This document shows, piece by piece, positions 42,701-54,700 of a DNA stretch of 64,000 nt. Position 1 is the stretch's first letter. The number at the start of each line of letters is the position of its first letter. Position numbers and translations under genes: made by a program. The notes under the pieces were generated by a model that was given only the letters and a program-made list of their open reading frames with translations, made no database searches and had not been told where the DNA came from. The stretch is from Membranipora membranacea (lineage: Eukaryota; Bryozoa; Gymnolaemata; Cheilostomatida; Membraniporidae): the NCBI GenBank assembly GCA_914767715.1, contig OU612074.1:15052062-15116061 (forward strand). Reading direction: 5' to 3'.

Positions 42701-45700
42701 AATGGTTTTGTAAAAGAAACTGCAGCTGTTTTGCATGGGGCCAAGGACTGCAGCTGTTGTTATTAAAATTCAAAAGTTTTTAGTTTTCTAGGTATGTATG
42801 TACACTAAAGAATTGTCAATAGATGACTGGCATGCTTGATACGAACAGCCAATATCTTGTATTTAAAGGGTGCCTACCTTGTTAGCAACTGGATCAGTAA
42901 AGTTTTATCGCCTAGTAGTGGTAGAAAGAATTGTTGGGCTCTCGTAGGTGTGGCGGAAGAATTACGCTTTCATCGCAGGACAACTTTACCTGACAGTATT
43001 AGATGTATGTATGAAATCTTATACAGCCATGTAAAGCGACTCGCAATTTATAGCATCTAATGACACCAGGATTGGGGACTATTTGTCGATGTACAATCTC
43101 GCAGAAAAATTCTAGACTTATCAAATAGGTAACCAACATAGCTTTCATCGTACACACAACATTTTAAGCATTACTGATCCAAGTATTTGGCAATTATCTT
43201 GCAAAAACAAATACCTTAGAAATAGCCATCAAAATATCCGGGAACATTCTTTGAATCCACTTTGAAATACAACCTATCCTCCAGCTACAAAACCAAACTG
43301 TCCCAAACCACATTGTCAAATGGTCTTTACTCCGTAAAAATATCTTGATATGACATACTTAAAAATTAATCACATGCCAAATGTTGTTGGTGAATGTCGG
43401 ACAGCCGAAATCCAGACAACAATGAAGAAAACAATTGGACCAGACTAGATCACGCCCGTTGCGTCTGATCCATTCTCACAAATTCTCGGAATCTATCTAT
43501 CTGACAAGAGAATAACAACGTTGGGCTCAAACAACTAGTAAACTAGACAGACTAGAAGACTGAAAGACCGAACAGGATACATCTCACAACACCCACTAGA
43601 CCTGTGGGCAAAAAAAGTCTATTTATTCCAAACAACAAGCATGACAAAAAATGATAGATCACTCGTAAAAACGATTACCAGGCACTGGCGAATGTTTGCA
43701 GAGCATGCTTGTGAACTGTCGGGATCCCAGAGTAACCAAGATAATGGTTAGGCTATGCGGTTTACTAAAGGTTAATAGCCATCAGGTAGATAAACATTAC
43801 ATAACCTGAACAAAGCTTATTCTGTCATCTTCTAGTACAAACAAGCCATCAGACAGAGCAAAAAACTCTCGGGTTGCTTAATTACAAAAACTTCTAGAAA
43901 CACTTTCTAAAGATCACAAACGATACCATCAATCTTGAATCAGCAAGCTGACACACAGTGGCTACATTGTGGGCTCTTTCGACCTTGCTAAGTTCAAGGC
44001 TTTATTGAACAATAATCCTCACGAAAAAGTCCTTTTGTAGACACTCAAATTAAATGTTTTCGATTACAGGCAGCAGCTATGACTAACAGCAGAATTCGGA
44101 AACATTCCTTGCATACTTTTCTTAGGCGTGATAAGATTAAAATGACGCAAGAGGGCAGAAATTAAACCTCAGCACTCCTCAGGCCACACAAACAGCTGGG
44201 GTTGTTCTAAGAAAGCATCGTCGGCGACCTAGACAGTACACATGGAACTCAACAACGGATAAAAAAAATCATGCTCTGCAAATAACGCAGTGATGCAGTC
44301 ATAAGTGATTGCTTAACTGAAACAGATAACTAGCTATACTTGATATAATTCAGCAGAGGGCAAAATATAGCGCAGCTTTTCTAAAATGTACTCAGTTGAT
44401 ATTGTATTGATTAGCATTTGCATTATGCATGGATAAAAAGCCGGCTACAGCGTCATGAATAGCCTAGGCCAGTGACCCTTCTATGACCCTCGCGCTTCGA
44501 TAACTCTGATATTGTTTAAGCGTGTTCACAAAATAAGCCCTAACAAAGCCTGAATTACAAAAACTGTCACAATCTGAAAGAGCTAGTCATAAAAACTGAT
44601 CACAAAGCAATATTCTGACTTGGCCCAAACTAGGCAAGGCAAGGTTGGTTAAAAAACGCAAGGATGCTTGAAGGCAATTTGACAAAACACGCCTATGTGC
44701 AAAAGTACAGGTAATGGCGCAGTCAGCAAGAACAATGGAATCTAATTTTAGAGCAACTTCACTGCAACGTTGGAGCAACTAAAATCAACGGTGTAGGCCT
44801 ATAGGAACCTATCATTTCGCAGAATATCTTAACGTGTAAACAATAACCTGATATGAATTTCAAGGGCCTATGAAAAGCATTGAATAAGTAAGACATTCTA
44901 TCGGAAGGACATTGAGAACGCCACGTATACTCAGCAAAGTAACAATGACCTCTGAATTTTGAGAAGTATGACATTTCCAAAAGCTGAGGTTAAGACATTG
45001 CAGTCATACAGAGTATTCTGATCAGTAATGATCTTTAGATATATTTTTATCCATTGTGAAACTTCAAATAACTGAAGCATCCTAAGATAATTACCATTCT
45101 GCCTTCATATCAAATTAAACATGGGCTAGGCCCAGCCTGACCTACCCAACGACCAAACATGAATTAGGCAAATCATCTTACAAAAATCCTTAGTTATAAA
45201 ACATGCATTGGTCAGGCGTCAAACCCAAAGTGCATTGTACTTTAAGCTTAGTGGACATAGCTGAATCTAAAAACCAATCTTCAGTTCCCACCACGCACAA
45301 GTGGGCAATTAAAACAGTCAGGAGAAGTGTTCATCAATAGAAAAATGACATCAACCTAGAAAGACTATATGAAACCCAAAAAAAGCTAGAATAGATCTTT
45401 GATATCAAACTGGCAGTGATAGACTTGCTTGTAACGAAAGAACATGGCAGTATTTTAGATTGCAGTCTTTTAGCTCGATCAACGCTGGCAGTTAATAGTA
45501 ATAAGAGGGTGCCATTATTTCTCGGTGAAGCGAAGAACAGCTAATAGTTATTATAATGGTTGAGAGCACTACCCCAATGATTGATGATAAATACAGGGGT
45601 CAGCGACCTTGTGTTTCTATAGGATTATTATCCAGCATGCAGGGAGTTACATAACAATAAGAGCCAATGTACTCAGTAAAGCACCCTGTCTCACCAATAT

Positions 45701-48700
45701 ACAGTGCAGTATTATCATTTATCAAGGTGTGTGACCCGGTCTTTTGACAAACTTATAATTTTGTGCCTGTTGGCAAGTTTGAGACACTGGCAAATTGAGA
45801 TTAAATCCGACAACAGCAAGGGTCAAAAACCCTGCCTAGTAGACAACACACACAAAAGAAAGTGGTGGGAACGCAATCCACCAAGTATCTCTTTACTGCA
45901 TGCTATTTGACATGCAGATCCTTTCAAAGCCAGTTCAAGATGCATCTTAGAATTAAGTCAAACGCGAATAATAAAGGTCATGCATCCCTTATGCCGGCAG
46001 CTTTTCAAGATCAGCAAACTGCTGCAAGTAATAGAATCACTGAGCAAACTTGGCGCACAAACTGAAACACAAACCTTGTAAGGGAGTACCACTATTAGAG
46101 TTTCAAAGCACAGCTAAGCAACTGTAAATAATACATAACCTAAACCAAGACATAAACAGCATAGACATACACATCTACCACTGCCACTACCATACACAAC
46201 TCCAGTAATTCAAACTCCGTTGAAAATCTACTGAGCACACCTGTAACTAGCAGACACCTACTTCATAATGATCAACACACAAAATGACCTCTTAATGGCC
46301 GCCTCCACAGTGCTTTGTGGATTGACAAACATGCGCTCTTAATCAGATATGGGGTGAGCGATGAATCATCCCAACAGGTTGCCGGGTAAAAACTGAGCGC
46401 GCAGGCGTGTATGCTCTCAATCTCACAAGTGTCAGTCCGGAAAGGCCTAGACACATACCCAGATAAGACCTTACCGGAACTATTTTTAAATTCCAAGTAA
46501 ATCCATAACTTTGTCTTTATCAAGTTGGAGAACATCTAAGGGATGCACCGTCACTCGACTTTAACGCAGATAACCCTTAGCCATGTTAACCCATAATCCC
46601 TACACCACTAGTAGGCCTATAAACCGAGACAATTTTACAGGCCTACTGTCCAACAACCAGCGATTCACACAAACTATTAACAGGAGGATGTCAAAGACAA
46701 TAACTCTTCAATATTTTACCTTCAACTTGATTGAAAGAGGCAGAAAGAATGAATCTGAACCAATAAATTGAAATCCTTACTGCAAACAGCAATAGTAAAC
46801 CTTGATGCCTGTGAATGACATCATCCATGTTGTATGCCGGCTTGTTAAAGATCATCGCTACGATACTTGCCGAAACATATTTATCTCCGAGCAACGACCG
46901 CTTTGACATCTAACAAAGACACTCCGAAGATGCATAACTCCGCCATCAGCCCTGATAGTCTGCCAAGCGGTCTTACTGGCACCAAAAAATGCTGAGAGTG
47001 ATGGTTGAATTGTCATACTCAAGCCTATTTATATATCTCGCTCACAAACTATAACCATCAAATCGAGAGCATCAAATTTGATGTGTCATTCCTAAGCTCA
47101 CAAACAAGGTAAAAGGACTTATTCTTAAGCAAAACTATTCTTATTCAAATACTTTGATTAGCTGGAAGTTCCAACTGCATTCAAAAATAAATTAAAAGCA
47201 CTAAGATGACATGTGATCACTTAACTAACAACAAAGGCCCGGCAGCCAGCGGCAGAGAGAAAATTCCCAATCAGGTAAATGTTATGAACATTCAATAATT
47301 TGTCTGCCATAATAGGCGTTGTCAGCATTGACTAAAACATGCACTTGAAAATGATCTCTTTGACAAACTTTTTTTAATTGCCAGCACACTAATAGTCCGC
47401 CAGCTGTTTTGTCAAAGCAAATCCTTATCCAAATCATATATATCACTCTTAACATATGGAACTCTGTATAGACCCGACTGAACCTAAATTGAATATTAGA
47501 CTCGACTGGTTAACAGCTTGAGGGCGGCGGCTAACTAAATCACATCTGTGTGGAAGATGAGCTCAAGAAAAACGAACCTAACATCTGTAGAACACTTGGC
47601 CAGTGAATAGCTTGGTGAAAGCGTAATCTCCGAGTAAAATGTTGAATAGTCAATAACAGCAGTGATAAATATTAAGAGTGAATCACCTGATGGGTTTGGT
47701 GAGTGAGATATTAAGACAACAGCTGGTACTCAATCACCGAACCTTTTATCTAGACTTCTTAGGAATTACTACCAAACAAATACTCGGTGTTGCCGACAAG
47801 CTAGCCAATAAAAAAAGCAAAATAAGTCCCAGACGATCTCACCAAAGTTGAAGAATCAGTATTCCACAGTCGATTTTGAACTTCCCCAAAGATTAGTCCA
47901 CAGCGGCGATTTAGAAAACCCTGATCAATCGCAGGTTTGAATAAGCTATGGCAAGGTCTGCAATGATCTGAATTGAGAGAGCTTGAATGCACTCGGCGCT
48001 CAGTAAATCCTCAATTCTGATTGGCTCATCCTTCACATATACTGAATTAATGTTATTAGCTTTTTAGATAGCTTGTTGCATCATCACCAATGCAAATAGA
48101 GGGTATCGCCAGTGACCAATGAGAAAAGAAGAATATAAAAAGTATGCTATCGATTTTTGTCATGATGTACAACTATTTATGAAAAACTTTTTAACAAACG
48201 AGAATCCAAAAGTGACCAGCAACATCTTCAAATCTACAAGTTTGCCCATCACATCAAAAATTCGAGAGACAAAATAAACTTCCAAACTTGTCACGGCCGT
48301 CTTTAAAAAAACCGAAAGAGCAGAAACAATTGATTTAGGATTTGAGGCTACAGTTTATCAAGAGCACTTCTATGAAATCTGATATTGTGATAATTTCCAC
48401 AGTCGATTTAGATTTTAATACGACGACCTTCTACAACCCGGTACAATGGATTTGGCAGGACAATTAAGGAAGAATATATTTGACAGTGATGCAATTGTGC
48501 CAGCATAGCTATTATTGGGTAATATCAGTTGTTGCTAAGGGAGTAGTGGGGCTAAAAATACCACCGGGTGAGCCGACAGTATAATATATTTTGGTATCCG
48601 TGCGGTTTATATATGCCATGGTGGAGAAAACAAAACACACACGAAATGTCGGAACACACTCGGCGTGCCATTTTACTTGCTAAAATCTTTCTTTTGGTGG

Positions 48701-51700
48701 TCTATAAAAATTTACTCCAAGGTTAGCAAGCTATAGAGCGATGTATCGTGAAGGGCCTAGGGGGTGGCATTATGCTAAGTCACGAAAGTGTTATTTCTCT
48801 CGGGCCAATAGAGTTTGTTCTACATATTGAATAAAACATATTCATCATCCAGTGCTGCGAGTACATAATGAATTTAGTCCCTACTATGCTCTTTAAATAT
48901 CAGGCCATTTTTTATTAGTCTTGTAAGCTGTTCAGCGGGGTTAGGTAAAGTTCACCGGCATTGTGTGCTACTCAATTATAAACCAAGGCTTTTTTTCAGA
49001 GTGATGTAATCAATATAATACATACTGATAATGCTACACATTGTATGGAAATCTGCGTAGGCAGTCTAAAGTCTGAGTAAACACACTGTATATGCTGGCA
49101 TTCATCTTCTAGTTTATGATTAGGTACCGGTTTAAAACCTCCTCGAACCCAAACCAATTGCATGTTTCACGGACCAGTGATGTGAACACAGCACTTTTGG
49201 CGGGAAGACTTCTCTTCCCTGTCTGGGCATTTGGTACATTAGTCTGTGTGTGGGTGAGAACTTGCTGCAATTTAATCGAGGCTAAATAGTAAGGGTAGTA
49301 GGAAGAGTATTCTCTAAGTTGTAATTAGTCCAACTGGTAAGATGATTTCATCCTTGTTCATATCCATTGATAGCGATATGCCAATTCAAAATTTTGATGA
49401 CATCATCAATTTCACCTAACAGCATGGACAGAACAGCATGCATTGTGAGCCAATCTTTTATAGAGGAGGCAGTAACCTCAGCCTAATGACAATCAGATGA
49501 AGCCATTTGTAATTATGTGTTTCTTGTGGTCACAGAGTAAGGATATCCTTACTCTGTGTTGTGGTCCTTATAATGTTCAGTTTGGAAAGCGAATGCACCA
49601 AAAGTAAACGCTGTGGGAAACCAGAAAAGTTTAACTCATTCTGGCAATGACCTAAGTATTTATAATCTTCGATTCTGGTAAAGCTTTATAAATGGTTCAG
49701 GATTTCACCCAGCGGAATTCGTAAGGACTATATATATATATATGACACCATTGTCGAGGCAGTCTACAAAAGTTCAAGCCTTAGTAAAATTATACAGGGT
49801 TATAATTCCTGAGTGAATCATCTAACAAAGCCGCCCACCACTTCTTTGGTATTGTGAAATACATCCTGTCTTTAGCTCCCTGTGAATTTGGCGTGAAAAT
49901 AACTAAATTACTGTCGGGGTAGAGTCTATGGTACAACGTAAACACTTGCGAGGAGTGATTGGTTGAATATGTGAGTGAGATCAAAAGTTACATCCCATGA
50001 ACAGGGGGTTATGCCATTAATTTTTGCTACGGAGAGTAGTAGGCTCATAGCTACCGCACTAACTAACTGTACCTCACAAACTATGTGTCACACATGCTAT
50101 GAAAACCACTTTACTTGGAGTCCAACTTCCCTTAATCTTCTAAACAACTAGGATATGAATATGATGCCCTAAGGAAGTCATGGTGCTCATCGATCACTTT
50201 AAAAGCTCTTAACTGATGTACTTTTCATAACCTATCTCGTTACAAAAGGTCTATGTTTCTCATGTGTTGAATGTGTACGTGTGTCAATGATCAAGATTCG
50301 GTGGGAAAAATACTTAGGATTTCTGGGGTAGATACTTTTGACTAGTCCTACATATTCGGCAGCAATTGGAACTGCTTTAGGTCTGGCCAGAAATATTTGC
50401 CACTTGTTTATGGCAGTCCATCAAAAAGGTGCCATGCCGATGGTTAGGTTCCAGAATCGACTTGTAACAACCACTAAGCATTTTAGGAACAGTCCAGACA
50501 AGCTACCAAAAAGTTTGTTTTTCAACTTCACGATTTGTGATAGTGCAAAGGGGTGTTTTAGCAGGAAACGTGCATCAATAAATGTCAGAAATATTCAATG
50601 TCCACTGTTGGATTCTAGTGTTTCATTTGACAGTTGAGACTTGTGGTAAATACACTTTGAAGGTATGGTAAGATGGAACAACAATGGCCACGGCACCTGG
50701 TAATTTTAGTATCTTTGACTATGGCACCGGTCATCTGGCAACTACACTCCGTGCTAGCATACACAGTCAGTGACCGTGTTGAGCAACAATGGCGGACACC
50801 GTGAAAATTTTAGTATCTTTGACTTTGGCAAAGATCTTACAAACTATACTTGGTGCTGGCATACACAGTCAGTGACCGTGTTGGGGTGCCTGGACATCTA
50901 TTATCTCGAGATACCCAGAGTAGTAAGCTAATACCATGCAAACAAATTCATATGCCTTCAGCGAGAGCAGCAAACACTCCTATACGGTGTTGCGGAGAGA
51001 AAGACCTATAAATAGATTGTTATTGTTTCATCTGAGTAATCTACTAAAAGAGGTAGAGCGCAAAGGAGTCGCCGAGAATTGATGTAATACTGGGTCGTTT
51101 TGAGTGAACACAAAGTGGTTCAGTTAGTTTTTTAAGAGCAATGCCTGCTAGCTCCTGACACAAAATCAGTCTGGTCAAATACATCAACCATGATTTTTGT
51201 CTCAAGGTACACGCCTTTAGATATACATCACGCTACTGATATCCATCTCGCCATTCATAAAGTGGCGATAGATATTTGGTTATTTGTAAGGTTATGGTAG
51301 GTGTTTGTGCATTTATGATAGTAACACATTGGAACGTTTCTTCAAAACTGTAATGGTATCCATCACAAAAGTGCAATATCTTCAGGGTTCACTATGATCT
51401 GGCTACGAGCTTGTTTTGGGATTGTACAGTAGGTGAACTGGTGGTTTTTTTCCTCATTAATCTTGATGGTCATATAAAGGTTATATAGACGGGCACGTAG
51501 ATCCGGGTTGAGAGCGGGAGAGCGCTGAGTGAGAACAATCTATGACATCATAGAAACTCGAAGATAATTGTCTCGTGTCATGAGATAGACTAGCTATCAG
51601 AGAGACAATAATTTTATTATAAACTAGACGGTGATATTTAGAGGATGACACACATAGTTTGGTTTATATGAAGGTAAAGCGTGCTGTCTGTTAGACGAAA

Positions 51701-54700
51701 AAGGTGCAATTAGGAAGAATTTGCATGGATTCTTACCCTCAGCTAACCCACTATCCGTGAAACATGTTGAGTAGACTAGCAAGTCATCCTGCCCGCAATC
51801 TGTATAAAGGTGCCCAGTTTGATCAAGGAGTATGTTACTCCTTGGTTGGATGCTGCTTTCAATTATTCACATGCAGTGGCTTTATTTTGGCGGGAAAAGA
51901 AAGCCCTACCAAGTGCGCTTGCACTGTCTGGTACAGAACATTCCCTAAGCAGATTATCATTTAACTAGAACGCCCTCATTGAAATTTATACCGAGTGGAA
52001 AGCAAATTTAACCAGTCGGACCTGGCAAAGGCTCATGTGCAATGATTTCATCAGCCATCAAAATAACCGCAAGTATTTACAAAATTCTTGAGCTTCTTGC
52101 ATGAAGTTATATTTCTATAATTCAAGGTGGAAGCATTAACCCATAGGCCTTTATTGGTAGTTTCTTTGAACTTGAAGGGAAAGAGAACCCAAGACAAGAG
52201 ATTGTTTGATGGCGACCAAGTTTATTTTTTGTAAGGAAATTTGATTTGAATGGAAAACACAAGCAACTATCAGCTATCTAGTCCGGTCTACACTCTACAA
52301 GCTACTGAGTACTGACATATAGATGGTTTTTACAACAGCGACGGTTTCGACAACAAAAATGTACCAATATCTTTATATCTCCAAATAACACAAATTGGGC
52401 CATCAACATGTGAACTTATCTTGACCAGAGATGCACCAGAGCACACTATAGTGAGTTGGTCCATGTTATGGTAACTAAACAATTAAATCATCTTAGTGTC
52501 TGGACATCAGTATAAACCTAGACAAAACAAATGGCTGCTCCCTGGCAGCATCAAACATGACCTATTGGATACCCAACCTCTGACTGAATATTTTGAATAC
52601 TGACCCGAACATCCAAACGGTCATCACCCTCTTGCCTATATACAGTTTTGCTCAGCATTAGACAAGATGAATTGAACTTTGGAGTAGTTTATCAATATGG
52701 TATGTTCAATCAATGCAGGCCATTGTCGTAGGATTATAATGATGTATAGAAGCAAAGGGGTGACTGAACTCTGCATGACAGTAGCAATGAGCTTCTTCTA
52801 AACTTTTCTGTAGGAATGGCAGCAAACTTTCCTGTGTGATGGCTGTGTTGCTGCGATGGGAGTTCATCCGTCAGTTGCAGCAGCTAGTTTGCTATTGAAA
52901 ATTTGTCCTTTGTTCTACTCTCAGTTATTGACACCCAAGTTATAGACTGAGACAATCTTTCAAGTAGATTAAGTTCTTAGAAATTCCGTTTAATTACAGG
53001 GGCATGCAGCTCAAGTTTTACTTCATTACTGGTTTAAACAATCAATCAAATTTTAAGATTTCAAAAGTTCATAATGATTATTCGTTGCACCAGACTTTGG
53101 CTCAGTTTTCAGTGTGCTGCCGGCACTTTTCCATGAGCCTGCAGCTATTTTTGAGCGTCATTGTTATCCTGAGAAATATGCAATAGGAAATTTCTACAAC
53201 TGAGTAAAAATAGAACCGTACCATATGGCCTACATTTCATGTTAGGCGTAATACACCGGTAAGGTCAGAAACGGAAAGCAAACAGTAATCATTAAATGTC
53301 CAATCTACTTTACCTATTTTTCCGAGGAACAATTGCTTTACCTAATCGGACCTCACAAAGAGGATGAGCAACCTTGAACCAATATCATTATGCCAAAGTG
53401 CAACACCGGTAAACCTGTTCCGTCTTTCCTCTTTCACAATAACTCAAAATAAAACCTGCGGCGCCCATTGATGTGAAAGAAGTATGCGTGAACCGCGCCG
53501 CCGATTGGCGCCAATTTTTTTGATCGTCCGCTGATGAGGCGTTCAATATGACTATATTATCACCGGCTTGACATCCTACACTTGAAGCACTTTAGCTCTT
53601 TTGGGAGAGGTTTTGTTGTTAAGCTTGAGTTACTTGCTTTTTGCAATGCCTGATGTTTGCTTGTATCAGCAATTTCTTCCATTTTTTGCCTATTAATCTA
53701 AACCGCAGCTGAATGGACGCAGAAATTGGCAACAATACAAATGGATGACTCTTAATAAGTAGCAAAGGGTCAGGGTGCAAAAACAACCCTCACATCGACA
53801 AGCACTTGAAACAATAGACTGTTATCTGACATTGTAATTGCTTTGTATAACCTGCCGCCCAGGAAAAAAAAAGAGTTTTCGTCCACAAGTTTCAATTCAA
53901 TATCGTTGACCTGTCCAGTAATAAGGTTATACTTTTTTTTAAGAGCACTAGCACCAGCCACAAGGTGAAGGAATAGTAATCACACTTCGACTTTGTCAAA
54001 AATATTTGTCAAATATTCCTGATCATTTTTAAGCTCAATTTTAGGTCTTTTTTAAAACGCACTTGCCAGTTCAAATCCTGTTTCTATTGTGCAGTAAACT
54101 GTACATAAATGTGACATAATTAAGAATCGTTAATTTTTCATTCAGGCTATAGAGAAACTTGCCAAGAACGGAATGCTAATCTGAAATGGCAAAAGGTTAT
54201 TGCCTGGTCACTCAGCTAACACGCCAGAGACCTTCTCAAAGGGCTATTATAAACTGCGGTCAATATGTTTAAAATAATGAAAACATGTTGGTGAAATGGC
54301 AGTTATTTTAAATATCAGAAATGGGTTTGATTGATGACAGCAATGTCCAGCGGATAGTAATAACCAACTGTGAATCATCATGATTAATCTTTTTTGAATT
54401 TTCCCAGGCACAGCTAGAGGATGTAGAATATATTACTGCCATGAATAATGATGATTGATATGTTATCGGATAAGGTTACTTTTATGCAAAGGAGTTGTCT
54501 TACCAACATCAATGAGGGAATAACTCATAATCCAAAAACACTCGTTTTTCACACTACTCTTGCAACACAGAGCCAATAATTCTAGATTTTGAAGAGCCAA
54601 ATATGCTATTTACTGCTGTGGCGAAATCCATCAATTATTGTTAGGTCCCCATAGTTTTGTTTGGTTTTCCAAATGAATATTTCCCTAATGTTCAGGTGTT

